A stretch of DNA of 64,000 nt from Brachybacterium sp. FME24 (lineage in GTDB: Bacteria; Actinomycetota; Actinomycetes; Actinomycetales; Dermabacteraceae), in contig NZ_JABUXV010000001.1 of the NCBI RefSeq assembly GCF_014897705.1, positions 1-64,000 of the forward strand, in the 5' to 3' direction. The position numbers and the translations under genes were made by a program. This document shows, in pieces, positions 50,552 through 59,918 of the stretch (within the stretch, counting starts at the first letter, position 1; each line of letters starts with the position of its first letter). Under the pieces are notes generated by a model, which was given only the letters and a program-made list of their open reading frames with translations, did no database searches and had not been told where the DNA came from.

Positions 50552-51364
50552 TCACCCCACGAACTGGCGTACGAGGGCGATCAGCGCGACGACGACGATG
50601 ATGCCGCGCAGCAGCCACTCGGGCATCAGCTTGGCCAGGTGTGCGCCGAAGTAGCCGCCCAGCAGTGCCCCGACCGCGATGGCCGCGGTCGCAGCCCAGA
50701 CGATCTCCGCACCGGCCACGACGTACGCGATGACATACACGAGTGCGGCCGCGAGGTTCACGATCAGGCTCATGAGGTTCTTGACGCTGTTCACGGATCT
50801 CATGGATCGCCCTGTGAAGGTGCCGAGGATGCCCAGGTAGAGGATGCCCTGCGCGGCGGTGAAGTACCCGCCGTAGACGGATGCCGCACCCATGGAGCCG
50901 ATCAGAGCCGGCGAGCGCAGGGGGCTGCGCTCGGGCGCGGCGTCGGCGGTCCCACCCCGACGTGTCGCTCGTCGGTCCTGCCTCAGACGGAGCGCCGAGG
51001 TGAGGCGCTTCTGGAAGATGACCATGAGCAGGGCGACCACGATGAGCACGGGGACGACGACGTCGAGTGCCTCGGCCGGGGACACCAGCAGCAGGATCGA
51101 TCCGAGGGTGGCGCACAGCGCCGCCGTGATCGCAACAGGGGGTAGATCGTGCTTCTCAGCGGCGATCTCCTTGCGATAGCCGACGACGGAGCCGATCGTC
51201 GAGAAGAGCATGCCGACGGTGTTCGTTCGCACCGCGACGCCGGGCGGGATGCCCAGAGCCAGCAGTACCGGGAGTGTGAGCAGGGACCCCGAGCCGACGG
51301 CCGCATTGATAGCACCTGCGAGCGTGCCCATCACGAGCAGGACGATGAGGGAGACGGGTTCCAC
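50552..51364 (-). CDS. TauE/SafE family membrane permease
   Basis: 270 aa, about eight helices in two repeats. Begins SLIVLLVMGTLAGAINAAVGSGSLLTLP, the family hallmark, with NTVGMLFSTIGSVVGYRKE. The family exports sulfite or organosulfur anions. The GTG at 51364 keeps the first helix; TAGGGT lies 8 nt upstream. It converges on the VOC gene (24-bp gap). Confidence 0.82.
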   Translation of the reverse strand: MEPVSLIVLLVMGTLAGAINAAVGSGSLLTLPVLLALGIPPGVAVRTNTVGMLFSTIGSVVGYRKEIAAEKHDLPPVAITAALCATLGSILLLVSPAEALDVVVPVLIVVALLMVIFQKRLTSALRLRQDRRATRRGGTADAAPERSPLRSPALIGSMGAASVYGGYFTAAQGILYLGILGTFTGRSMRSVNSVKNLMSLIVNLAAALVYVIAYVVAGAEIVWAATAAIAVGALLGGYFGAHLAKLMPEWLLRGIIVVVALIALVRQFVG

Positions 51365-51443
51365 GAGGGACGACCCTACTGCTGGGAGCGATCCGGTGGC
51401 GCGCCGTCCGGGCCGCGGGCACCCTGAGGCGGGACCGGGGAGA

Positions 51444-51824
51444 TCAGTCCGCGAGGTCTTCGAGCGCCTCCTGGAGCACCACGGCATGATTGTGCTCGCG
51501 GTCCTTCGACGCGTACAGCAAGGTGATACGGGTTGCTGCTGCCTTCCGAGCCCGCTCCAGCAGCTCCTTCGCGGCGCCGCTGTCGTCGAGCTCGCGGCGA
51601 TAGTGGCGGGAGAACTCCTGGAAGTCCAGGTCGCCGCTGTGGAAGGCCGTGCGCAGTTCCGAGCTCGGGGCAGCGTCCTTGTCCCAGACGTCGTGCGCCA
51701 CGCGTTCCTTCTTGATGCCGCGCGGCCACAGTCGGTCCACCAGCACCCGGTGCTCGCCGGTGCCGGAGCCGTCATCATTCAGAATGTCGTGCACCTTGGC
51801 CACGGTGATGTCGATCGTGCTCAT
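51444..51824 (-). CDS. DUF488 family protein
   Basis: 126 aa. VLVDRLWPRGIKKE and FSRHYRRELDD with LLYASKDREHNHAVVL are the DUF488 hallmarks. Unknown function, often near stress genes. An AGGAGCACGCC stretch precedes the ATG. Confidence 0.85.
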   Translation of the reverse strand: MSTIDITVAKVHDILNDDGSGTGEHRVLVDRLWPRGIKKERVAHDVWDKDAAPSSELRTAFHSGDLDFQEFSRHYRRELDDSGAAKELLERARKAAATRITLLYASKDREHNHAVVLQEALEDLAD

Positions 51825-51851
51825 GGCGTGCTCCTTCCCGCGTGGAGAGAA

Positions 51852-51886
51852 CAGGACCCGGCACGCGCAGTGCGGGCCGGGTCCTG
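51852..51886 (-). terminator. hairpin between tpx and DUF488
   Basis: Perfect 11-bp arms CAGGACCCGGC (51852-51862) and GCCGGGTCCTG (51876-51886). It lies 51 bp past the tpx stop and just before the DUF488 start. Confidence 0.7.
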
Positions 51887-51937
51887 GTGGCCGGATCGTG
51901 CCGGCCTCAGCTCAGCTCAGTTCGGGCGATCACCGGG

Positions 51938-52435
51938 TCAGGCGAGAGCGGCCTTCGCGGCGTCGTAGTCCGGCTCCTCGCTGACCTCGGCGACCTGTTC
52001 GGTGTAGACGACCTTGCCCTTGGCATCGGTCACCATGACCGCGCGGGAGTGCAGGCCGGCCAGCGGCCCGTCGGTCATGGTCACGCCGTAGTCCTCGCCG
52101 AAGGAGGAGCGGAAGTCGGATCCGGTGACGACGTTCTCGAGGCCCTCGGCTCCGCAGAAGCGGGCCTGGGCGAACGGCAGGTCCTTCGAGACGCAGACGA
52201 CCACGGTGTTCTCGAGGCCGGCGGCGAGCTCGTTGAACGCGCGCACCGACATCGCACAGGTGCCGGTGTCCAGCGAGGGGAAGATGTTCAGGACGACGCG
52301 CTTGCCGGCGAGGTCATCGCTGGCGATGGGCGCGAGATCCTGGCCGACGAGCTCGAAGTCCGGAAGGGCAGAGCCTTCGGCGGGCAGTTCGCCGAGAGTG
52401 CTGACGGGGGTGTTCTTGAAGGTGATGGAAGCCAT
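51938..52435 (-). CDS. tpx: thiol peroxidase
   Basis: Atypical two-cysteine peroxiredoxin, 165 aa, which reduces hydroperoxides using thioredoxin. The peroxidatic cysteine is C60 in LDTGTCAMSVRAFN, and the resolving cysteine is C94 in ARFCGAEG. Length and motif spacing match E. coli Tpx. ATG at 52435 with GGGAG upstream. Confidence 0.93.
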   Translation of the reverse strand: MASITFKNTPVSTLGELPAEGSALPDFELVGQDLAPIASDDLAGKRVVLNIFPSLDTGTCAMSVRAFNELAAGLENTVVVCVSKDLPFAQARFCGAEGLENVVTGSDFRSSFGEDYGVTMTDGPLAGLHSRAVMVTDAKGKVVYTEQVAEVSEEPDYDAAKAALA

Positions 52436-52527
52436 GACCCCATACTCCCGTTCCTCCCTGTACGTCACAACCTGCGCCCTGGGAGTCCCGGCACCGCACA
52501 AGCACGGTCATGCCGTCGCGAGAGCGA

Positions 52528-53397
52528 TCAGTCCATGGTGGCTTCGAGCCGCTGCGTCTGCTCGGCGACATCGAAGTCGGCGGCAGGCCACTGCGGATCG
52601 ATGCCCTCGAGCGCATCCTTCAGCAGCTGCTGGACAGCGATCCGCGCGTACCACTTGCGATCCGCCGGGACCACGGTCCACGGGGCGTGCTCGGTCGAGG
52701 TGGCGCGCAGCGCTCGGGAGTACGCCTCCATGTAGGCGTCCCAGTGAGATCGCTCGTCCACGTCGCCGGGGTTGAACTTCCAGTACTTGTCCGGGCGCTC
52801 GAGCCGCTCCATGAGTCGCTCCCCCTGCTCTTGGCGGGAGATGTGGAGCATGACCTTCACGACGACGGTTCCCGCCTCGGTGAGCTCCTTCTCGAAGGCG
52901 TTGATCGCCGTGTACCGGCTCCGGATCTCCTTCGCATCGGCCCAACCGTGGACCCGATGGATCAGCACGTCCTCGTACTGGGAGCGATCGAAGACGCCGA
53001 TCATCCCCGGCCCGGGGGTCCGCTTGCGGATCCGCCACAGGAAGTCGTGGCGCTTCTCCGCCGCCGTCGGGGCCTTGAAGGCCGTGATGTCCACTCCCTG
53101 CGGATCGACGCTGCCGACCACGTGGCGCATGATGCCGCCCTTGCCGGAGGTGTCCATCCCCTGTACGAGCAACAGCACGCTGCGCCCGTGCCGGTCTCCG
53201 TGGTGGGTCGCGTAGAGCCGCTCCTGCAGGTCGTCGAGGACTCCGTCGCGCGCGGCGAGCAGCTCCTTGCCGTCGGCCTTCTTCCCCTCGAAACCCGGGG
53301 TCGCGCGAGGATCGAACTCGGTCACATCCCCCTTCCACCCTGGGGAGATGGTGAAGCCCTCTGGGCTCCGGTCTGCGGACTTGTTCTTTTTCGCCAT
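52528..53397 (-). CDS. polyphosphate kinase 2 family protein
   Basis: 289 aa PPK2 transferring phosphate between polyphosphate and nucleotides. Walker A GMDTSGKGG (80-88), Walker B region GVFDRSQYEDVL, lid RPDKYWKFNPGDVDER. The single PPK2 domain and length fit class I or III (nucleoside mono- or diphosphate phosphorylation); class cannot be set from sequence by eye. Divergent from the amidohydrolase. Confidence 0.9.
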   Translation of the reverse strand: MAKKNKSADRSPEGFTISPGWKGDVTEFDPRATPGFEGKKADGKELLAARDGVLDDLQERLYATHHGDRHGRSVLLLVQGMDTSGKGGIMRHVVGSVDPQGVDITAFKAPTAAEKRHDFLWRIRKRTPGPGMIGVFDRSQYEDVLIHRVHGWADAKEIRSRYTAINAFEKELTEAGTVVVKVMLHISRQEQGERLMERLERPDKYWKFNPGDVDERSHWDAYMEAYSRALRATSTEHAPWTVVPADRKWYARIAVQQLLKDALEGIDPQWPAADFDVAEQTQRLEATMD

Positions 53398-53481
53398 GTC
53401 GGCAGGCTAACGCGTGCGACCTCGCCGCGCGACGGACCCACCGCATTTGACTCTCCCGATCCGGCGGCGGAGTGTCGAGCC

Positions 53482-54654
53482 ATGACGATCACCGCCATCA
53501 CGAACGCCCACGTCCTCCCGGTCTCCTCCGCCGCCTTCGACGGCACGGTCCTCTTCGAGGACGGACGGATCGCCGACCTCGGCCCCGACATCGCTGTTCC
53601 GGCGAGCGCCACGGTCCTGGATGCCGACGGGGCCTGGCTGCTGCCGGGCTTCGTCGACGCGCACGTGCACCTCGGCGTCGACGAGGAGGGCGAGGGTTGG
53701 GCCGGCCAGGACACCAACGAGATGACGGCCCCGGTGATGGCCGCTGCGCGGGCGATCGATGCGATCAATCCGCGAGATATCGGTTTCGACGACGCGATCA
53801 TCGGCGGGGTCACCTCCGTGAACGTCAATCCGGGCTCCGGCAACCCCATCGGTGGCCTCGCTGTCGCCCTCCGTACGCACGGTCGGGTCGTGGACGATAT
53901 GGTCCTGCGCAGCCCGTCCGGGTTGAAGGCGGCCCTCGGGGAGAACCCCAAGCGCGTGTACGGCGAGCGCCAGCAGACCCCGTCGACCCGGCTCGGCGTC
54001 GCCCTGACCATCCGTCAGGCCTTCGCGACCGCGCGCGCCTGGATGGCGAAGGACGAGGCGGATCGTGAGGCAGACCTGATGTCGCTGGCCCTGTCCCGCG
54101 TGCTGAGCCGGGAGATCCCGTGGCGCCAGCACTCCCACCGGGCCGACGACATCGCCACCGCTCTGCGGATCGCCGAGGAGTTCGGCTACGAGCTGGTCCT
54201 GGACCACGGCACCGAGTCGTACCTGATCGCGGACAAGGTCGCCGCCGCCGGTGTCCCGGTCCTGTACGGGCCGTTGATCGTCTCCCGTTCGAAGGTCGAG
54301 GTGCGCCATCGCACCCCGAAGGCGCCCGGCATCCTCACCGCGGCCGGGGTGAAGGTCTCGATCATCACCGACCATCCCGTGGTGCCGATCGAGTTCCTCA
54401 TCCACCAGGCGGCGCTCGCAGTCAAGCACGGTATGGACCCGGCCGACGCCCTGCGCGCGATCACCCTGAACCCTGCGGAGGTGCTGGGCCTCGGTGACCG
54501 CATCGGCTCGATCGAGGTGGGCAAGGACGCTGACCTGGTGCTGTGGGAGGGCGACCCGCTGGACGTGCGAAACCGATCCCTGCGCGTGTGGCAGAACGGG
54601 CTCGAGGTCATGCACCGCGACGAGGCCGGGGAGCCGGTGATCGCCGCGCGCTGA
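53482..54654 (+). CDS. amidohydrolase family protein
   Basis: 390 aa, metal-dependent TIM-barrel hydrolase, imidazolonepropionase-like. Metal histidines H61 and H63 (VDAHVHLG), then RQHSHRADD, LVLDHGTES, and the catalytic aspartate in IITDHPV. Ends with the usual beta-sandwich GSIEVGKDADLVLWEGDPL. Substrate unknown. ATG at 53482 with GGAG upstream; the longer frame upstream is antisense to the polyphosphate kinase. Confidence 0.85.
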   Translation: MTITAITNAHVLPVSSAAFDGTVLFEDGRIADLGPDIAVPASATVLDADGAWLLPGFVDAHVHLGVDEEGEGWAGQDTNEMTAPVMAAARAIDAINPRDIGFDDAIIGGVTSVNVNPGSGNPIGGLAVALRTHGRVVDDMVLRSPSGLKAALGENPKRVYGERQQTPSTRLGVALTIRQAFATARAWMAKDEADREADLMSLALSRVLSREIPWRQHSHRADDIATALRIAEEFGYELVLDHGTESYLIADKVAAAGVPVLYGPLIVSRSKVEVRHRTPKAPGILTAAGVKVSIITDHPVVPIEFLIHQAALAVKHGMDPADALRAITLNPAEVLGLGDRIGSIEVGKDADLVLWEGDPLDVRNRSLRVWQNGLEVMHRDEAGEPVIAAR

Positions 54655-54672
54655 GAGGGGCGCAGGTGCGGA

Positions 54673-55362
54673 TCAGTCGTCCACGGTGACCTCACGGGAC
54701 TCGACGTCGACCTCGACCTCGACGTCGTCGCCGTCAGAGCGCTCGATGTCGATCTGGTAGCGGACGCGACCATCATCGGAGTCGAGATCCCAGCCGGAGA
54801 CCCGACCGTCCTGCTCCTGCAGCGCCAGCTCGATCGCTTCGGCGGCCGGGAGCGGAGCGCTGACGTCCACGGCCGGATCGTCCACCTTGTCGTCCTCCTC
54901 CTCGTGCTCGACGACCTCCCCGGTCGCGGCGTCGACGTCCAGGTCGTGCTCTCGCCCGTCGACGGCCACCTCGATCTCCCATATCCAGCCGCGATCGTCG
55001 TCGTGATCGATCTCGATCGAGACCAGCTCGCCGCCGCCTGCCGCCTCCACGGCGATCGCCACGGCGTCCGCGGCGGGAACCGGCAGCTCTTCGGTCGCCA
55101 GATCGGCGGACTCCGGCAGCTGCGCGGCGGCGCCGGCGGAGCCCGCGTGCCCTCCGCCATCACTGCTCGCAGAATCCTCACCCGTGTCGGAGGCGGCACC
55201 GCCGCCGTCGCTTGAAGAGCCGCCGTCATCGCCCCGCTCGATGCCGCCCGCCTCCCCGTCGCCGGCCCCGCTGCACCCGGCGGCCAGCGCGAGGACGAGC
55301 GTGCCGAGCGCTGCCGCGCGAGCAGCGTGGACGGCGCGGGGACGGATGATGGTGCGGGCCAT
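54673..55362 (-). CDS. lipoprotein with two PepSY-type domains
   Basis: 229 aa. Signal with lipobox LAAGC, C30 lipidated. A serine/glycine/aspartate-rich linker (30-90) follows, then two PepSY repeats (about 98-155 and 165-228), very acidic (EEEDDK). PepSY domains occur on protease inhibitors and signalling proteins. AGGAGGAGA lies before the ATG. It converges on the amidohydrolase and diverges from xfp. Confidence 0.8.
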   Translation of the reverse strand: MARTIIRPRAVHAARAAALGTLVLALAAGCSGAGDGEAGGIERGDDGGSSSDGGGAASDTGEDSASSDGGGHAGSAGAAAQLPESADLATEELPVPAADAVAIAVEAAGGGELVSIEIDHDDDRGWIWEIEVAVDGREHDLDVDAATGEVVEHEEEDDKVDDPAVDVSAPLPAAEAIELALQEQDGRVSGWDLDSDDGRVRYQIDIERSDGDDVEVEVDVESREVTVDD

Positions 55363-55633
55363 GGTGGATCTCCTCCTGGCGGGGCGAGGCCCCGCGTGAC
55401 TGAACGATGACCCCAGGTTACGGACGCCCGCCGTGCCCGAGAAGGACCCTGAGAACACTCTCATCGGGGCCTCATCGACGCCGAACCGCGCCCCCGCTGC
55501 CTCGTCCGGGAAGGTCGGCTGCGCGGTCGGCGTCGCAGGATCCCCGAAGGTCCCTTCCCCCACCTCGGTCCCGGCCGTACGGTGAGTGGAGTCCCTCCGG
55601 GATCCCCGTTGGCTCCAGCAGCAGGAAGGCGTC

Positions 55634-58114
55634 ATGACCACCATGTTGAACTGGCCGAACTCCCCCGCCCACGCCCCCACCGACGAGGAGCTGGAGCAGC
55701 TCCATGCCTGGTGGCGGGCCGCGAACTACCTGTCGGTCGGGCAGATCTACCTGATGGACAATCCCCTGTTGCGCCGTCCGCTGCAGAAGGAGCACGTCAA
55801 GCCCCGTCTGCTGGGACATTGGGGAACGACTCCGGGCCTGACCTTCCTGTACGCCCACGCGAACCGGGCGATCCGCCAGCGCGGGCTGAAGGCCATGTAC
55901 ATCACCGGGCCCGGCCACGGCGGCCCGGGACTGGTGGCCGCGAGCTACCTCGAAGGCACGTACTCCGAGGTCTATCCCGCCGTGAGCCGGGACGACGACG
56001 GCCTGAAGCGCCTGGTCACCCAGTTCTCCTTCCCCGGCGGGATCCCCTCGCACGTCGCCCCGGAGACCCCCGGGTCCCTCCACGAGGGCGGCGAGCTGGG
56101 CTACGCCCTCTCCCACGCCTACGGCGCGATGTTCGACCGCCCCGAGGAGATCGCCTTCACGGTGATCGGCGACGGTGAGGCCGAGACCGGCCCGCTGGCC
56201 ACCTCCTGGCACTCGAACAAGTTCGTCAATCCGCAGCAGGACGGCGTGGTGCTGCCGATCCTGCACCTGAACGGGTACAAGATCGCGAACCCCACGGTGC
56301 TGGCCCGCATCGGGGACGAGGAACTCGCCTCGCTCCTGCGCGGCTACGGGCACACCCCGCTGTTCTTCACCGGCGGCTTCGACGACGAGGACCCGATGGA
56401 GGCGCATCAGCGCTTCGCCGCGGTGCTCGATACCGCGCTGGACCAGATCGCACAGATCAAGCAGGACGCCCGCGTCGACGCCGAGGCCGGCCGCGAGACC
56501 GCACGTCCCGCCTGGCCGATGATCGTCTTCCGCACCCCCAAGGGCTGGACCGGCCCGAAGGAGATCGACGGCAAGCAGACGGAGGGCTCGTGGCGCTCCC
56601 ACCAGGTGCCGCTGGCGAGTGCCCGGGACACCGAGGAGCATCTCGCCGATCTCGATGCCTGGCTGCGCTCGTACCGGCCCGAGGAGCTGTTCGATACGGA
56701 CGGACGGCTGCTGGAACCGATCGCGGCCACGGCCCCGGCCGGCGAGCAGCGGATGTCGGCGAACCCGGCGACCAACGGCGGCTCCGTGCTGAAGGCGCTG
56801 CGTCTTCCCGACTTCCGCGAGTACGCCGTGGAGGTTCCCGCGCCGGGTGGCACGATCGCGGAGGCGACGAAGGTACTGGGCACGTGGCTGCGTGACGTCA
56901 TCCGCGACAACCCGGACAACTTCCGGATCTTCGGTCCCGACGAGACCGCGTCGAACCGACTCCAGTCGGTGTACGAGGTGACCGACAAGCAGTGGAATGC
57001 GGACTTCGAGGACCACGATCGCCAGGAGCATCTGGCCCGCGCGGGCCGCGTCATGGAGGTGCTCTCGGAGCACCAGTGCCAGGGATGGCTCGAGGGGTAC
57101 CTGCTCACGGGCCGTCACGGGATGTTCTCCTCCTACGAGGCGTTCATCCACATCGTCGACTCGATGGTCAATCAGCACGCGAAGTGGCTGAAGGTGACCA
57201 ATGAGCTGGAGTGGCGTCGGCCGATCGCCTCGCTGAACTATCTGCTCAGCTCTCACGTCTGGCGCCAGGACCACAACGGGTTCTCCCACCAGGACCCCGG
57301 CTTCATCGATCATCTGGTCAACAAGAAGGCCGAGATCGTGCGGGTGTACCTGCCGCCGGACGCCAACACCCTGCTGTCCACGTACGACCACTGCCTGCGC
57401 TCACGGCAGTACGTGAACGTGGTGGTGGCCGGGAAGCAGCCGGGCCCGACCTGGCTGAGCATGGACGAGGCGATCGTGCACTGCACGCGCGGCCTGGGCA
57501 TCTGGGAATGGGCCGGCACCGAGCGTGAGGGCGAGGAGCCGGAGGTCGTGCTCGCCTGCGCCGGGGACATCCCCACCATCGAGACCCTCGCGGCCGCGAA
57601 GATCCTGCGCGAGCAGGTGCCGGGTCTGCGGGTGCGGGTGGTCAACGTCGTGGATCTGATGCGTCTGCAGGACGATTCGGAACATCCTCACGGCCTCTCG
57701 CAGCGGGACTTCGACGGGATCTTCGGCGAGGACATCCCGGTGGTGTTCGCGTACCACGGCTACCCGTGGCTGATCCACCGCCTCGCCTACCGCCACGACC
57801 GCACGTCCCGCCTCCACGTGCGCGGCTACAAGGAGGAGGGCACCACCACCACGCCCTTCGACATGCTGATGCTCAACGACACCGACCGCTTCCATCTGGT
57901 GATGGACGTGATCGACCGGGTCGAGGGCATGAACATCCGCTATGCGGGGCTGCGCCAGGAGATGGAGGACTCACGGATCCGGGCTCGGGCCTACGCCTAC
58001 CAGCACGGTGAGGACGTTCCGGAGATCGCGGCCTGGCAGTGGGACGACAACGCGGACGAGGCCGGTTCGGGCGCCCCGGCGCGGCCGCGCGCTACCGGCG
58101 GTGACAACGAATGA
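55634..58114 (+). CDS. xfp: xylulose-5-phosphate/fructose-6-phosphate phosphoketolase
   Basis: 826-aa thiamine-diphosphate enzyme splitting xylulose-5-P (and often fructose-6-P) into acetyl phosphate and a triose or tetrose phosphate. [32 protein letters not shown] and [11 protein letters not shown] are family hallmarks, length normal. GGAAGG precedes the ATG at 55634. Acylphosphatase follows 37 bp later. No ackA or pta is visible in this window. Confidence 0.96.
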   Translation: MTTMLNWPNSPAHAPTDEELEQLHAWWRAANYLSVGQIYLMDNPLLRRPLQKEHVKPRLLGHWGTTPGLTFLYAHANRAIRQRGLKAMYITGPGHGGPGLVAASYLEGTYSEVYPAVSRDDDGLKRLVTQFSFPGGIPSHVAPETPGSLHEGGELGYALSHAYGAMFDRPEEIAFTVIGDGEAETGPLATSWHSNKFVNPQQDGVVLPILHLNGYKIANPTVLARIGDEELASLLRGYGHTPLFFTGGFDDEDPMEAHQRFAAVLDTALDQIAQIKQDARVDAEAGRETARPAWPMIVFRTPKGWTGPKEIDGKQTEGSWRSHQVPLASARDTEEHLADLDAWLRSYRPEELFDTDGRLLEPIAATAPAGEQRMSANPATNGGSVLKALRLPDFREYAVEVPAPGGTIAEATKVLGTWLRDVIRDNPDNFRIFGPDETASNRLQSVYEVTDKQWNADFEDHDRQEHLARAGRVMEVLSEHQCQGWLEGYLLTGRHGMFSSYEAFIHIVDSMVNQHAKWLKVTNELEWRRPIASLNYLLSSHVWRQDHNGFSHQDPGFIDHLVNKKAEIVRVYLPPDANTLLSTYDHCLRSRQYVNVVVAGKQPGPTWLSMDEAIVHCTRGLGIWEWAGTEREGEEPEVVLACAGDIPTIETLAAAKILREQVPGLRVRVVNVVDLMRLQDDSEHPHGLSQRDFDGIFGEDIPVVFAYHGYPWLIHRLAYRHDRTSRLHVRGYKEEGTTTTPFDMLMLNDTDRFHLVMDVIDRVEGMNIRYAGLRQEMEDSRIRARAYAYQHGEDVPEIAAWQWDDNADEAGSGAPARPRATGGDNE

Positions 58115-58151
58115 CGACCCTCGGAGCACTGCTCCGGAGCCGGCGCCGGTG

Positions 58152-58448
58152 ATGAGCAGCAGTGAAGGCGGTGATCGGCTCGTGCGCCAGGTCGTGCGCG
58201 TGCGCGGCACGGTCCAGGGCGTCGGCTTCCGTATGTCAACGGCCTCCGAGGCCCAGCGCCTCGGGGTCCGCGGCACCGTGCGGAACCTGTGGGACGGCAC
58301 GGTGGAGGCGGATATCGAGGGCACGGCCGACGCCGTGAGCGCGATGGTGCGGTGGTTGCGCGAGGGCCCGAGCAGCGCGCAGGTGAGCGGGCTCGACATG
58401 CGCGAGGCATCCCTGCGCGGAGCGGAGTCGTTCCGGATCGTCGGCTGA
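58152..58448 (+). CDS. acyP: acylphosphatase
   Basis: 98 aa, ferredoxin-like fold, hydrolyses carboxyl-phosphate bonds. Catalytic arginine R27 in GVGFR and asparagine N45 in VRNLWDG, both in place. A GTG lies directly before the ATG and could also serve. It follows xfp on the same strand, so it could act on acetyl phosphate made by XFP; that link is inference. The stop codon is at the start of an octamer repeat array. Confidence 0.9.
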   Translation: MSSSEGGDRLVRQVVRVRGTVQGVGFRMSTASEAQRLGVRGTVRNLWDGTVEADIEGTADAVSAMVRWLREGPSSAQVSGLDMREASLRGAESFRIVG

Positions 58449-58511
58449 GCGGCTCAGCGGCTCAGAACCTGAGACGCTCAGACGCTCAGACGCTCGAACG
58501 CTCGAACGCTC
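58448..58511. repeat. 8-copy octamer tandem repeat
   Basis: Eight 8-bp units: GCGGCTCA x2, GAACCTGA, GACGCTCA x2, GACGCTCG, AACGCTCG x2. The array starts at the last base of the acyP stop and runs to 17 bp before the end of the convergent MFS gene. Degenerate but strictly phased. Confidence 0.8.
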
Positions 58512-58527
58512 GGCTCTTCACGGGCGC

Positions 58528-59706
58528 TCACACGACAGCTCGTCCGGCCGACCCTGTCGGGGCGGTGCGCACATAGTGCGCGGCGACCAGGACCCCTGCG
58601 GCGACCATCACCACGGAGGTGGCGATCAGCGCGCTCTGACCGACGTGGTCGATGATCAGCCCTCCCAGGAACGCGCCACCGGCTATCGCCGTATTGAACA
58701 CGGCGCTGTTCACGGCGGTTCCCTCCTCGATGACATCGGCCGCCTCGGTGCCGACGAAGGCCTGGATCGCCACGGAGATGGCGCCGACGAACAGTCCCCA
58801 GAGCGGCATGATCACGAGAGCCGAGGAGGAGCCCTGCATCAGCAGGAGCACCGCGAGCAGGGCGAGCCCCACGCCGCCGGAGACGACGAGGACACCCCAG
58901 GGCGCGCTGCGGTGCAGCAGCGGGGCCACCGCGAAGTTGCCCAGCAGCCCGGCGATGCCGAAGACGAGCAGCATCGGTCCCACCTGGGTGACGGGGAGCC
59001 CCGCCCGTTCGAGGAGGATGGGGCTGACGTAGGCATAGGTGATGAACTGCGCGACGACCACGAGCGAGGTGAGCGCGACGGCGTAGCGCACGCCGCGAGT
59101 ACGGGCGGCGGCGAGCATCATGGTGGGCGTCACCTTCACCGGCGAGTGCACGGGCCGAACCAGCACGAAGATCAGCACCGCGACGATCGCGGCGAGGGCG
59201 CCCACGACGGCGAAGGCCGAGCGCCAGCCGACATGCGTCCCGATCCAGGCCGCCACCGGCACACCCAGCACCAGGGCGGCGCCCGCACCGCTGAAGGCGA
59301 CGGTGAGGGCACGGGCGGCGTGCTCGCGGGGCACCTGGCCGATGGCCACGATCGCCATCACCGCCCAATACAGGCCGATGGAGATCCCGGCGAAGAGGCG
59401 AGCGACCAGCAGCACCGCGAAGGTCGGGGCCACCACGCTGAGCGCACAGGACAGGACCACCGAGCCCAGGGCGAGCACCAGCACGAGGCGTCGGTCCAGG
59501 CCGCGCACGATCACCGGGGTGAGGATCGCGACGACCCCCGCCAGGACCCCCGGCACCGTCACCGCGAGCCCGGCCACCCCCGCGCTGACCCCGAGGTCCG
59601 GGGCCATCACGCTGAGCACGCCGATGGGCAGTTCCTCGATCGTGATCAGGACGAAGATGCCCACGGCGAGGGCGACAACCCCTGACCAGCGACGTGCTGC
59701 GTCCAC
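58528..59706 (-). CDS. MFS transporter, AraJ/CmlA-like
   Basis: 392 aa, 12 predicted helices. Starts WSGVVALAVGIFVLITIEELPIGVLSVMAPD, typical of sugar- or drug-efflux MFS proteins of the DHA1/AraJ group. Substrate unknown. The GTG at 59706 has AGAGAGG 7 nt upstream; an ATG eight codons earlier lacks one. A perfect palindrome lies 25 bp upstream. Confidence 0.82.
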   Translation of the reverse strand: MDAARRWSGVVALAVGIFVLITIEELPIGVLSVMAPDLGVSAGVAGLAVTVPGVLAGVVAILTPVIVRGLDRRLVLVLALGSVVLSCALSVVAPTFAVLLVARLFAGISIGLYWAVMAIVAIGQVPREHAARALTVAFSGAGAALVLGVPVAAWIGTHVGWRSAFAVVGALAAIVAVLIFVLVRPVHSPVKVTPTMMLAAARTRGVRYAVALTSLVVVAQFITYAYVSPILLERAGLPVTQVGPMLLVFGIAGLLGNFAVAPLLHRSAPWGVLVVSGGVGLALLAVLLLMQGSSSALVIMPLWGLFVGAISVAIQAFVGTEAADVIEEGTAVNSAVFNTAIAGGAFLGGLIIDHVGQSALIATSVVMVAAGVLVAAHYVRTAPTGSAGRAVV

Positions 59707-59731
59707 CGTGCATCCTCTCTCCTGCTCCACA

Positions 59732-59750
59732 CCCGCTGACGTTCAGCGGG
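59732..59750. promoter_or_regulatory. palindrome upstream of the MFS gene
   Basis: CCCGCTGA-CGT-TCAGCGGG, perfect 8-bp arms. It sits 25 bp before the MFS start codon, so a repressor site or leader hairpin is likely. No regulator gene is adjacent. Confidence 0.45.
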
Positions 59751-59808
59751 CCGAGTGCTCGCAGGGAGGCGCCACGCGGGGGCGACTGCGCTCCCTGCGT
59801 GAACGGAT

Positions 59809-59863
59809 GACGGCCCCGGCAGGTGCCGGGACCGTCATCGCTCCATGGCCCCACGGGGCCATG
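59809..59863. terminator. two adjacent hairpins between MFS and NAD(P)-binding genes
   Basis: GACGGCCCCGGCA (59809-59821) with TGCCGGGACCGTC (59824-59836), one mismatch; and CATGGCCCC (59844-59852) with GGGGCCATG (59855-59863), perfect. They lie past the end of the minus-strand NAD(P)-binding gene and upstream of the MFS gene, so they probably terminate the former. Confidence 0.6.
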
Positions 59864-59918
59864 CCGTCACACCGCGAGGGGTGTCGTGACCCCGGCCGGA
59901 AGGCCCGGGCCGGCACGG

